Shown here: one piece after another, positions 58,901 through 64,000 of the stretch
Layout of the letters: every line of letters starts with the position of its first letter
Numbering within the stretch: the first letter of the stretch is position 1
NCBI RefSeq assembly: GCF_033807575.1
Contig: NC_084707.1
Location: 8,976,550-9,040,549 of the forward strand
Reading direction: 5' to 3'
DNA: 64,000 bases
Source of the DNA: Cydia pomonella
Lineage: Eukaryota > Arthropoda > Insecta > Lepidoptera > Tortricidae
The notes under the pieces: model-generated
Told to the model about the DNA's origin: nothing
The model's database searches: none
Seen by the model: only the letters and a program-made list of their open reading frames with translations
Made by a program: the position numbers and the translations under genes

Positions 58901-61900
58901 AGTGCAACAACAGCTTTGAGAGATATTTATGATTTATTCTGATTCTAATTATGCACCAACAATTATATGGGTAGTGTTTACGTACTATATCACAATAATA
59001 ACCCTACTTCTTTCTTCGCCTATTTTACCCCTAATATGTAAAAGCCTTAAAAAAATTAAAACAGCATTATCTAGTGAGTTAAGTCCGAGTTTAGGCAACA
59101 CTTCTGAAAATAAAAAACACTCAAATCATCCATTCACACACGCTACAGACATTTACGTTGAAATCGCACTTAACGTATAATACACTGGTTTTTCCGTCGG
59201 GAGATAAAAGGCGAAAGGCGGAAAGAATGAATTCGAAACGATGTATGAAGTTGTCTCGTCTTCCATATAATTTGACCAATTACATTTGTTTGTTTGTTCA
59301 GCGTGCGCGATCTGCGGCCGGGTTGCGAGTACTCAGTGTGCCTGCAAATCCGCGCGGGGCAGGCCACGGGCGGCGCCAGCGACGCCGTAACGTTCCGCGC
59401 GCCCGCCGCGCCGCCCGAGCGCCCGCCCGCGCCGCGCGCCACCCAGCGCGCCAGGACGTCGCTGCTGCTGCGGTGGCAGCAGGCGCAGGTATGTAGCTGT
59501 AGTTCCCGGGGCGGCCACGGGCGGCGCCAGCGACGCCGTCACGTTCCGCGCGCCCGCCGCGCCGCCCGAGCGCCCGCCCGCGCCGCGCGCCACCCAGCGC
59601 GCCAGGACGTCGCTGCTGCCGCGGTGGCAGCAGGCGCAGGTATGTAGCTGTAGTTCCCGGGGCGGCCACGGGCGGCGCCAGCGACGCCGTCACGTTCCGC
59701 GCGCCCGCCGCGCCGCCCGAGCGCCCGCCCGCGCCGCGCGCCACCCAGCGCGCCAGGACGTCGCTGCTGCTGCGGTGGCAGCAGGCGCAGGTATGTAGCT
59801 GTAGTTCCCGGGGCGGCTACGGGCGGCGCCAGCGACGCCGTCACGTTCCGCGCGCCCGCCGCGCCGCCCGAGCGCCCGCCCGCGCCGCGCGCCACCCAGC
59901 GCGCCAGGACGTCGCTGCTGCTGCGGTGGCAGCAGGCGCAGGTATTTGCAACCTACCAATTAGCTTGAATGGTCCAACGGGATTTTATGTTTTCTATCTA
60001 AGTTAGCCAAGTTTCGGACGTCAAAAACATTGTAATTAGGTTCTTTTTCAGTTCATTTCATTCTCTGTTCGCAGGACAACGGCGCACAGCTGAAGCATTA
60101 CATCCTGGAGATGGACGACGGGCAGGGCTGGCGCGAGGTGTCGCGGCCACGCACGCGGCAGCACACGGCCGGCAACCTGCGGCCGCAGACGCGCTACGCC
60201 TTCCGCGTCGCCGCCGTCAACGAGTGTGGCCGCGGCGACTACAGCGACGAGTGCGTTGCCTGGACCGCCGGCGCGCCGCCGCCCGCGCCCGCGCCGCCTG
60301 CGCTCGCCACCGCCGCCGCGCAGGCGCTCGCGCTCGCCTGGGAGCCCCGCAAGGGCGACGAGATCTTCACCCTCCAGGTCGACGACCCCGCGCAGGGCTA
60401 CGGCTTCCGACCCGCCTACCACGGCGAGAACAACGAGCACACGTGCACCGAACTACGTCGCGCGACCGAGTACCGCTTCCGGCTGTGCGCACAGACCGAC
60501 GACGGCCAGGGGCCCTGGTCGCCCGAGGTCGCGTACCGCACGCTCGCCGAGCGGCCCGCGGCGCCGAGCAGGCCGCAGCCGCGTGGGAAAGTCCTGCCGC
60601 GCACTTTCCGTCTGCGCTGGGAGCCCCCGACCGACGACGGCGGCGCGCCCGTCACCTCCTACACGCTCGAGCTGGACGGCGGCGACGGCTACCGGCGCGC
60701 CTACTCGGGCCCCGAGCGCGAGGCGCACTGCGACCGCCTGCAGCCCGGCACGCCGTACCGCGCGCGCGTATGCTGCACCAACGAGGCCGGCGAGAGCGAG
60801 TGGTCCGCCGCCGAGACTGTCACCACCGAGGCCACGGCGCCCGCCGCGCCCGCCGCGCTCGAGGCGGCCACGCCCGCGCGCGCCACGGCGCTGGCCGTGC
60901 GGTGGCGCGCGCCCGACTGCACCGGCGGCGCGCCGCTCATCGAGTACCGCGCCGAGCTCGCCGCGCCCGAGGGCGTGCGCCGAGCCTACTGCGGCGCCAA
61001 GCCGGAGTGCGACGTGCGCGACCTGGCGCCCGGCTGCGCCTACAGGCTCACCGTCACCGCCGTCAACCGCGTGGGTGCGGGCCCACCGTCCGCGCCTCTC
61101 GACTTCACCACCGCGGCGGCGCCGCCCGACGCGCCGGATATGCCGACGGCCGAAATCCTTTCGGCGCGTTCCGCCCGCCTCGAATGGACCGCGCCGCGCG
61201 ACAACGGCGCCCCCGTGCTCGATTACCGATTAGAAATGAGCGCCGCGAGCGCCGACGAGGCGGCGTACGCGGAGGTGTACCGCGGCCCCGACACGAGCTG
61301 CGTGGTGGACTCGCTGGTGCCGTTCTCGCCGTACCTATTCCGCGTGTGCGCGACCAACGCGGCCGGGCGGGGCGCGTGGTCGGCGCCGCGGGACGCGCTG
61401 ACGCCGCGCGCGGCGCCCGGGCCGCCCGGCACGCCGCGCCACGAGGCCGGCGCCGACAGCCTGCGGCTCCACTGGCGGCCGCCCGCCGACCACGGCGCGC
61501 CCGTGCTGCGGTACCGCGTGCAGGTGGACGACGACGCGTTCGAGACCGACGGGCCGGCGGCCGAGCGGCTGGTGGAAGGTCTCACCCCCGACACTGTCTA
61601 CCGCGTGCGCGTCGCCGCGCTCAACGAACTCGGGCTGGGCGAGTGGAGCGAGGAGGCTCGCGCCGGCACGCGACCGCCGCCGCCTCAACCGCCCGCGCTG
61701 CGTTTGGCCCAAGCCGCACACAACTACCTGCGGCTCGAGTGGGCGCCGAGCGGCGGCGAGGGCGCGCACTACTGCGTGGAGATGCGCGCGGCGGACGCCC
61801 GAGAGTTCCGCCCGGTGTACCGCGGCTCGGCGCGCAGCTGCAAAGTGAAGAAGCTGAAAGAAGCGAGCGAGTACTGGTTCAGGATCCGCTGTTCGGACGA

Positions 61901-62809
61901 GCGCGGCGGGCGCGGCGGTTGGGGCTCGGCGATGTCGGCGCGCACGCCGGCCGCGCCGCCGCCGGCGCCGCGCGCGCCCGCGCTGTCGCTGCCCGCGCCG
62001 CGCCAGGCGCTGGCCGTGTGGGACGCGCTCGACGACGCCGTGCCTACCACCTACGTGCTGCAGTGTGCGAGGGGAAAAGATGCCATATTCAAACAGGTGA
62101 TACTTTGTTGTTCATTTTTTGACGTTATTGTATTGAAAAATAAAATTGATAATCCAAATTTAATGTTCTAATTTGTAGTTTCTGATAAGTAATTTCGTAA
62201 ATTTTCATTATTATTCGGTACAAACTACAAGCTAACTCTGAAATCGCTGTGGCAGGTGTACTCGGGCTGCGAGCCGCAATTCCAGCTGGAGGCGCTGGAG
62301 TACGGCGGCGAGTACTCGGTGCGCGTGTGCTGCGTGCGCGGCGGGCTGGCCAGCGCGTGGTCGCCGGCGGCGCGCCTGGCCGTGCCCGCGCCGCCGCCGC
62401 CGCCGCGCCCGCGCCGCGCCCGCGCCACGCGCGCCTTCTCCTCCCGCCAGGTGACTACATGCCAAAGTCACACTAACAGTTTGCCGTGGCTGCGTCCGAG
62501 ATGCCTAAGTGCTGTAACTGCTGTGTGAAGTACGACACCTATTAAGGCATATACCGAACCTTTTAATACACTCGCTTGTACCAATTATGTTAGAGTCCGA
62601 GTGTAATTATTGCCTTCGACAGTGCTTACTAGCACTTTTAAATTTAAATTGCAACTGGAATTTATATTTCACTGGTTACCCACCAAAGTTCCCAGATGCT
62701 AATAAATATTGAAATGTGTCAGGTGGCGTGGCTGATGGCGGGCGCGTTCCTGCTGCTGGGCGTGCTGGTGGCGGTGCTGGTGCAGCAGCTGGTGGAGCCG
62801 CGGCCGTGA
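43757..62809 (+). CDS. FNDC3A: FNDC3-family protein with nine FN3 domains and a C-terminal membrane anchor (whole-gene model)
   Basis: The join is 43757-43961, 48058-48233, 55710-55908, 57770-57987, 58676-58830, 59302-59488, 60075-62096, 62256-62450 and 62723-62809. It is 3444 nt, so 1147 residues plus stop, and every junction has GT/AG borders and a matching phase. Residues 1-200 are rich in Pro, His and Tyr. A basic segment (about 165-190) and an acidic linker (about 240-266) follow. Nine FN3 domains lie roughly at 267-352, 353-446, 447-537, 538-633, 634-727, 728-826, 827-915, 916-1007 and 1008-1103. Each has the B-strand Trp and the F-strand Y-x-(F/V/L)-x-(V/L/I) pattern. A hydrophobic segment (about 1121-1141) ends the chain. 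Nine FN3 domains plus a C-terminal anchor is the vertebrate FNDC3A/B layout, and the length is close to the roughly 1200 residues of the human protein. Family knowledge: mouse FNDC3A is needed for spermatid-Sertoli adhesion and fly mtgo for motor-neuron synapse growth. The 5' end remains uncertain. Confidence 0.93.
45028..45234 (+). other. unexplained GC-rich open stretch, possible alternative first exon
   Basis: 69 open codons from an ATG: MAPPFRPVALRFMNERVLDV, then Ser/Ala- and Pro-rich sequence ending in a basic PVRKRAAS-like patch and VKMQK. It stops at a possible donor (AAG|GTTAAC) in phase 0. Upstream at 44943 is GCCGCCATGG, a strong initiation context opening only a four-codon frame. 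Its GC content is unlike the surrounding intron. Phase 0 would allow splicing to 55710 but not to 48058. I recognise no family. It may equally be a repeat fragment, since the minus strand is open here too. Confidence 0.25.
46407..46676. repeat. two diverged direct repeats of about 90 bp
   Basis: CATTTTCATGTAAAATGTTGCCGAGAC plus ATCAGATCTCG (46407-46497) recurs as CATTTCATGTAAAGTGTTGCCAAGAC plus ATCAGATCTCT (46586-46676). Non-coding. Confidence 0.6.
48058..48233 (+). CDS. FNDC3A: FNDC3 coding exon 2 (His/Gln/Pro-rich)
   Basis: Starts in phase 1 after TTCCAG, completing a Gly codon. It encodes MPVVTSATMMPPMLPPVLDE, which resembles the VPTMMPPPP stretch of vertebrate FNDC3A. A run of HQHQHP and four HHQP units (12-bp repeats, CACCACCAGCCN) follows, then PPPHY. 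It ends in phase 0 before GTTAGT. The repeat is likely length-polymorphic but stays in frame. It belongs to the disordered N-terminal region. Confidence 0.9.
48234..48884. other. start of FNDC3 intron (48234-55709), tRNA-like/SINE remnant
   Basis: 48482-48516 holds GGCCGTGAGTTCAAGTCTCA, which looks like a tRNA T-arm/B-box, followed by CCCAAGACAG. It is probably a SINE or LINE-border remnant. There is no foldable complete tRNA. 48770-48865 has a short ACAATTAAAATACAGTT-type tandem pattern. Confidence 0.4.
48885..49500 (-). pseudogene. LINE reverse transcriptase C-terminus, interrupted by another repeat
   Basis: Read on the minus strand, 49025-48900 gives RNLPESIRKLQDIHIFKKEI followed by a Lys/Tyr-rich tail, typical of the end of Jockey-type LINE reverse transcriptases. 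The preceding part of the protein appears at 49500-49403. The repeat at 49037-49390 lies between. Stops and divergence show it is dead. Confidence 0.65.
49037..49390 (+). repeat. LINE-tail-like repeat, copy 2, inserted into the LINE fragment
   Basis: Begins near TACGTCCTTAAACTACGTCC, runs through GATCTAGAGCAGAGCCCAAC and GTCGGCAACGCGCATGTAAC to GCTTGTTTGCCACAGACGTA. It shares its 3' half with 33130-33300. Similar AAATTTCG (49017) and AAATTCG (49403) flanks could be an imperfect target duplication. Confidence 0.7.
49501..52410. other. FNDC3 intron sequence, no gene recognised
   Basis: AT-rich. 50715-50805 (GGTGGCTAAGCTGGCAGCGG ... GGTCGGGGTAGAATC) has weak A-box- and B-box-like phrases and may be a decayed SINE. 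51955-52125 contains inverted CTTACTACGCTCAAGATTCT / AGAATCTTTCGCTTGAACGG phrases, a repeat-like foldback. Confidence 0.35.
52414..52561. repeat. foldback repeat
   Basis: GGGGGCAAAGTTTGTTTAAC at the left is inverted as GGTTAAACAATAACTTTGCC at the right. The centre has inverted AACGCTCAAGATTCCA and TGGAATCTTTCGCTTG. Non-coding. Confidence 0.65.
52578..52796. repeat. dispersed repeat, second copy of 31358-31590
   Basis: Same order of phrases as the first copy (ACAGTACATATGG, GATACATGTGCGAATAGG, ACACTCCCTTCGGTCG), in the same orientation. Followed at 52808 by the CATCACACTTGC repeat also seen at 15970. Confidence 0.7.
52800..53920. other. FNDC3 intron sequence, nothing recognised
   Basis: AT-rich. 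An open frame at 53594-54013 runs into the SINE and has no family signature of its own. Confidence 0.35.
53921..54150 (+). mobile_element. tRNA-derived SINE with deleted B-box region
   Basis: Begins GACGACCGGTTTGGCCTAGT. TGGCCTAGTGGG (53932-53943) fits the Pol III A-box consensus. The sequence then jumps from GTGGGTA directly to AAGGGCATTTATT, so the stretch that should hold the B-box (GGTTCGAATCC) is missing. The body (GTGATGAGCATGGATATTTG, GTGGGACTTAGTCAATTTGT) and the TAATATTTATTTATTTTATT tail are complete. I recognise this as a widespread lepidopteran SINE. A 3' fragment of it is at 25407-25465. Confidence 0.85.
54660..55349 (+). promoter_or_regulatory. candidate internal promoter and 5' leader of the short FNDC3 isoform
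   Basis: This is the sequence directly upstream of the alternative ATG exon. GC rises in 55262-55312 (GCCGGCGAGCGCCGATCGGC). TGACATTGACA motifs near 54680-54715 recall phrases I have seen near lepidopteran promoters. A TATATAAAA run at 55320-55328 is only about 22 bp before the ATG, too close to be the TATA box for a transcript with a normal leader, so the start site probably lies further up. Inferred from exon structure, not proven. Confidence 0.4.
55350..55391 (+). CDS. FNDC3A: alternative first coding exon of FNDC3 (short isoform)
   Basis: ATG followed by 13 codons (MTNPQESQDPSKTK) ending at AAG|GTTAGT, a good donor, in phase 0. That is the phase needed to join 55710. It cannot be an internal exon of the long transcript. 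From both plausible acceptors (55344 and 55348) the phase entering from 48233 meets a stop before the donor. So it is best read as a first exon from a second promoter. The resulting protein is about 1034 residues and lacks the Pro/His/Tyr-rich N-terminus while keeping the basic segment, all nine FN3 domains and the anchor. Confidence 0.6.
55710..55908 (+). CDS. FNDC3A: FNDC3 coding exon 3 (His-rich region and basic helical segment)
   Basis: Starts phase 0 after GATTGTAG and ends phase 1 at ATAG|GTAAGT, a near-perfect donor. It encodes an aromatic/His/Pro-rich part (FYGPGYPTHFHHVPPHHMQH), then a highly charged predicted helix (ERTQRMHSKLKQKLERKQTN). The latter corresponds to the ERLQKKLKDRQ-type segment of vertebrate FNDC3, one of the few conserved blocks before the FN3 array. 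Its preservation supports the family call. Confidence 0.95.
55909..56946. other. FNDC3 intron (left part) with a 20-bp tandem repeat and a dispersed repeat
   Basis: 56155-56212 holds three copies of GGGAGCAGTTACAACACTA. 56500-56640 carries the inverse of the repeat at 16081-16160 (TTCTTACCCCCGGAGTTACA, TTCATCACACTTGCAAAG). The rest is AT-rich. Confidence 0.6.
56947..57497 (-). pseudogene. 5'-truncated RTE-like LINE fragment with intact target duplication
   Basis: Exactly flanked by 12-bp direct repeats AAATAAATTACA (56935-56946 and 57498-57509). On the minus strand an open frame of about 180 codons (from about 57497 to 56956) encodes the C-terminus of a non-LTR polyprotein: YKTIIRPILMYGCEAWTL, RWFGHLLRM, and a GRRPVGRPRYRW basic motif. 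The 3' end is a (TAGT)n tail, seen as (ACTA)n at 56947-56966, as in RTE-clade elements. 5' truncation and a perfect duplication indicate a recent insertion by target-primed reverse transcription. It lies antisense in the FNDC3 intron. Confidence 0.9.
57770..57987 (+). CDS. FNDC3A: FNDC3 coding exon 4 (Gly/Ser linker and acidic helix)
   Basis: Enters in phase 1 after GTTTAG and leaves in phase 0 at CCGCAG|GTATTT. It encodes VPEALSGGSTPSLSPRKELN, a long Gly/Ser-rich stretch, then DDDNDTQALLDLLSATRTPQ. The acidic stretch followed by an ALLxLLS helix just before the first FN3 domain matches the position of the EETKAFEALLS block in vertebrate FNDC3A. The SPR in SPSLSPRKE-type sequence is a plausible proline-directed phosphorylation site (inference). 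Confidence 0.93.
57988..58435. other. FNDC3 intron, unique AT-rich part
   Basis: No element or gene recognised before the MITE at 58436. Confidence 0.5.
58436..58605. mobile_element. GC-rich palindromic MITE in the FNDC3 intron
   Basis: TAAGGCCTGAGTGGA at the left and its exact inverse TCCACTCAGGCCTTA at the right. The inside has GGCGTGGAGCGGGGCGGGGC on one arm and a matching GC-rich inverse on the other. GT...A flanks give no clear target duplication. It ends only 70 bp before the next splice acceptor and may influence splicing or local RNA folding. Confidence 0.8.
58676..58830 (+). CDS. FNDC3A: FNDC3 coding exon 5 (first half of FN3 domain 1)
   Basis: Phase 0 entry after TTTGCTAG and phase 2 exit at TGCCG|GTTGGT. 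It encodes VSDMTPTSALVQWNSPLPEG, then an ELTYDLLLGD strand and a GRYKAIYSG turn. The B-strand Trp (VQW) and the YKxIYxG motif are typical of FN3 domain 1 of this family. Reading past the donor runs into intron sequence without family similarity. Confidence 0.95.
58831..59301. other. FNDC3 intron inside FN3 domain 1
   Basis: AT-rich, 471 bp, GT...CAG borders, with no element recognised. Open frames here are short and unlike protein. Confidence 0.7.
59302..59488 (+). CDS. FNDC3A: FNDC3 coding exon 6 (end of FN3 domain 1, start of FN3 domain 2)
   Basis: Enters in phase 2 after TTGTTCAG and exits in phase 0 at GCGCAG|GTATGT. It encodes VRDLRPGCEYSVCLQIRAG (F strand of domain 1 with Tyr), the interdomain proline-rich linker, and TSLLLRWQQAQ (B strand of domain 2 with Trp). 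The intron thus interrupts domain 2 exactly where exon 7 continues with DNGAQLKHYILEM. Its last 127 bp and the donor are repeated three more times downstream (59513-59941). Confidence 0.93.
59362..59941 (+). repeat. four tandem copies of an exon end plus splice donor, 151-bp period
   Basis: Copy 1 is the end of exon 6. Copies 2, 3 and 4 end at 59639, 59790 and 59941. Each unit runs from GGCCACGGGCGGCGCCAGCG through GGCAGCAGGCGCAG|GT. Between copies lies the same 24 bp of donor and intron start (GTATGTAGCTGTAGTTCCCG...). Differences are a handful of single bases: GTA versus GTC near 59395, CTGCCG near 59619 in copy 2, GGCTACGGG near 59817 in copy 4, and GTATTT as the last donor. A 151-bp step shifts the frame, and reading through copy 1 hits a stop by 59647. 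So copies 2-4 are intronic. Confidence 0.95.
59942..60074. other. remaining intron before FNDC3 exon 7
   Basis: AT-richer than the tandem copies, ending TTCTCTGTTCGCAG at the acceptor. Confidence 0.8.
60075..62096 (+). CDS. FNDC3A: FNDC3 coding exon 7 (most of FN3 domains 2-9)
   Basis: A single 2022-nt, 674-codon exon, phase 0 at both ends (GTTCGCAG acceptor, AAACAG|GTGATA donor). It carries the rest of domain 2 (YILEMDDGQGW, YAFRVAAVNECG), domains 3-8 complete, and the first part of domain 9. B-strand tryptophans appear as LALAW, FRLRW, LAVRW, ARLEW, LRLHW, LRLEW and LAVW. F-strand motifs are YRFRL, YRARV, YRLTV, YLFRV, YRVRV and YWFRI. Domain 3 has the QGYGFRPAYHG motif that marks FNDC3 proteins. 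Third positions are almost all G or C, which also opens long false frames on both strands. Vertebrate FNDC3 genes split this region over many exons. Confidence 0.97.
62256..62450 (+). CDS. FNDC3A: FNDC3 coding exon 8 (end of FN3 domain 9 and basic linker)
   Basis: Phase 0 at both borders (TGGCAG acceptor, CGCCAG|GTGACT donor). It encodes VYSGCEPQFQLEALEYGGEY, then SVRVCCVRGG (F strand) and ASAWSPAARL (G strand), a proline run and an arginine-rich stretch (RPRRARATRAFSSRQ) just before the membrane segment. The basic side next to the anchor suggests that it faces the cytosol (positive-inside rule, inference). Without splicing, the frame would end 26 codons later in unrelated sequence. Confidence 0.95.
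62723..62809 (+). CDS. FNDC3A: FNDC3 last coding exon (C-terminal membrane anchor)
   Basis: Phase 0 acceptor after GTGTCAG. It encodes VAWLMAGAFLLLGVLVAVLV, then QQLVEPRP and TGA at 62807-62809. The 20-residue hydrophobic segment followed by only eight residues is a tail-anchor arrangement, as in vertebrate FNDC3A/B, which end in a similar hydrophobic stretch. Confidence 0.95.
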   Translation: MAWLMAGAFLLLGVLVAVLVQQLVEPRP

Positions 62810-63550
62810 CGCGCGCTGGCGGCGGCGCCGACCCGCGCGCTCGCCACCATCTAACGTGCGGTGTGGCCGTACCCGCCCCACCGCACCACGACCACTGTGC
62901 AATTATTCGCCAATACTTTATCGAGACGAGACGTTGTAGTTGAATTCCGAATTGTTTATTATGTAAATGACTCGCCCGGGTCTAAGTATTCGGCCTAGCG
63001 ACTCGCGGTTCGCCCGCTCCGTGGCTTCACGAGTGTATAAAATATTTTATGCGTAAATGTTGCAGTCACCGACTTGTATAATTTAAATGGCAGCGTATCA
63101 TGATATCATAATTGTCTCTTGTATGTTGTAATTGTAAACTTTCACAAACTCTATATCTAGTCTATGCTTCGAACTTGCTGTTTATGTTTATCGCTCTTGT
63201 CTGAGATAGCGATGTTCTATAAAGTTACTGATATCTATTTATCACTTTTAAATATACATGTAGTAAAATATTCTTTTAAATATTGAATGATATGTACTTC
63301 CAATGTTTACTAGTCTTCTGACTGTAATTATGTTTTCCAAATATTTAATGATATTTTTATAAAATATTAAATCGGTCTGTTGCATGTTTTATCAGATTTA
63401 GTATAGCGACCAAGGTGCTCTATTATTATTAACATTCTGTTGAGAGGGACATGGCCCCTCGCTCTGCAACGAGTTTCCAGTGTGTGTGCTGTGATCACTT
63501 CCTTATGCGAATGAGACTGATTTTAAATAAATGCTTTCTTTCTATAGACA
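62810..63550 (+). other. FNDC3 3' untranslated region
   Basis: Begins GC-rich, then AT-rich without other coding signal. It runs to the AATAAA at 63526, with cleavage expected 10-30 bp later. Confidence 0.75.
63526..63531 (+). terminator. polyadenylation signal of the FNDC3 gene
   Basis: AATAAA in TTTTAAATAAATGC, followed by a T-rich CTTTCTTTCT stretch suitable as a downstream element. It is the first canonical signal after the stop codon. Confidence 0.75.
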
Positions 63551-63613
63551 CGTTTTGAATGACGGCTTTCATAATATCGGTCCCTAGCCGCATCCGCGTT
63601 CTTGTCGGCACCG

Positions 63614-64000
63614 GACCACGTCCTGAGCTCACCCGCGTGCGGCGCCCGACCGCGTCTGGAGCTCGCCCGCGTGCGGAACTTGCCCGCGTGCGGCGCCCGA
63701 CCGCGTCTGGAGCTCGCCCGCGTGCGGAACTTGCCCGCGTGCGGCGCCCGACCGCGTCTGGAGCTCGCCCGCGTGCGGAACTTGCCCGCGTGCGGCGCCC
63801 GACCGCGTCTGGAGCTCGCCCGCGTGCGGAACTTGCCCGCGTGCGGCGCCCGACCGCGTCTGGAGCTCGCCCGCGTGCGGAACTTGCCCGCGTGCGGCGC
63901 CCGACCGCGTCTGGAGCTCGCCCGCGTGCGGAACTTGCCCGCGTGCGGCGCCCGACCGCGTCTGGAGCTCGCCCGCGTGCGGCGCCTGAACACGTCTGGC
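63614..64000. repeat. GC-rich minisatellite, 51-bp unit, continuing past the window
   Basis: Six full units containing GCTCGCCCGCGTGCGGAACT and GCGCCCGACCGCGTCTGGAG, with diverged partial units at both ends. Each unit itself holds two CCCGCGTGCGG sub-repeats. 51 is a multiple of three, so an open frame of 17-residue repeats appears on the minus strand. This is a property of the repeat and not evidence for a gene. Confidence 0.95.

Noticed and set aside
59298..59959. Long minus-strand and + strand Arg/Ala/Gly-rich frames
   Set aside because: Products of the 151-bp tandem GC-rich repeat. The same peptide recurs with each copy and has no family signature.
60224..62122. 632-codon and 335-codon open frames in the other + frames of the large exon, plus several minus-strand frames
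   Set aside because: They arise because nearly all third positions of the true frame are G or C. The translations are low-complexity Arg/Ala/Pro strings without domains, while the main frame shows clear FN3 motifs.
62451..62528. Unspliced extension of exon 8 as an alternative C-terminus
   Set aside because: Reading on adds 26 residues without family similarity and loses the conserved membrane anchor. A strong donor and a phase-matched anchor exon are present.
63523..63993. 156-codon minus-strand frame made of 17-residue repeats
   Set aside because: Explained by the 51-bp minisatellite. No start context, no splice signals, and it overlaps the 3' end of the FNDC3 transcript.
63614..64000. CRISPR-like array
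   Set aside because: Units are contiguous without unique spacers, and the context is a eukaryotic genome.

Overview
This is a piece of an animal nuclear genome, almost certainly from a moth or butterfly (Lepidoptera). It is AT-rich and dominated by introns and transposon debris. Exons are short, GC-rich islands with canonical GT/AG borders. Several dispersed repeats are of kinds I recognise from lepidopteran genomes: a tRNA-type SINE with a GGCCTAGTGGGTA promoter box, RTE and Jockey-like LINE tails, and the repeat that carries the GGGTTCCGTA motif. I see no prokaryotic or viral gene organisation, CRISPR array, rRNA or intact tRNA gene.

One protein-coding gene can be supported. It is on the + strand and is the insect orthologue of FNDC3A/FNDC3B (Drosophila relative: miles to go). 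My model joins nine exons: 43757-43961, 48058-48233, 55710-55908, 57770-57987, 58676-58830, 59302-59488, 60075-62096, 62256-62450 and 62723-62809. All splice phases agree, giving about 1147 residues. The order is a Pro/His/Tyr-rich N-terminal region, a basic helical segment, an acidic linker, nine fibronectin type III domains and a C-terminal membrane anchor. A polyadenylation signal follows at 63526. A second, short first exon at 55350-55391 starts with ATG and ends in the phase needed to splice to the third exon. It predicts a second promoter and a shorter isoform of about 1034 residues. The extreme left edge (1-76) may be an upstream exon of the same gene, which would make 77-43756 its large first intron.

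From 77 to 43756 I see no convincing host gene. The region holds layers of mobile elements: TA-flanked MITEs, four copies of a TTAA-flanked piggyBac-type MITE, two Harbinger-like MITEs flanked by TTA, a decayed mariner, and LINE tails. The clearest nest is a 1.78-kb hAT element with a perfect 8-bp target duplication, sitting inside the reverse-transcriptase frame of an older LINE. Introns further right carry more repeats, including a 551-bp RTE-like LINE fragment with a perfect 12-bp target duplication (56947-57497).

The oddest host-gene feature is at 59362-59941. The 3' end of the sixth exon, with its splice donor, is repeated four times in tandem with a 151-bp period. Only the first copy can keep the reading frame, so the other three are near-identical decoy donors inside the intron. 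The window ends in a 51-bp GC-rich minisatellite just past the gene's 3' end.
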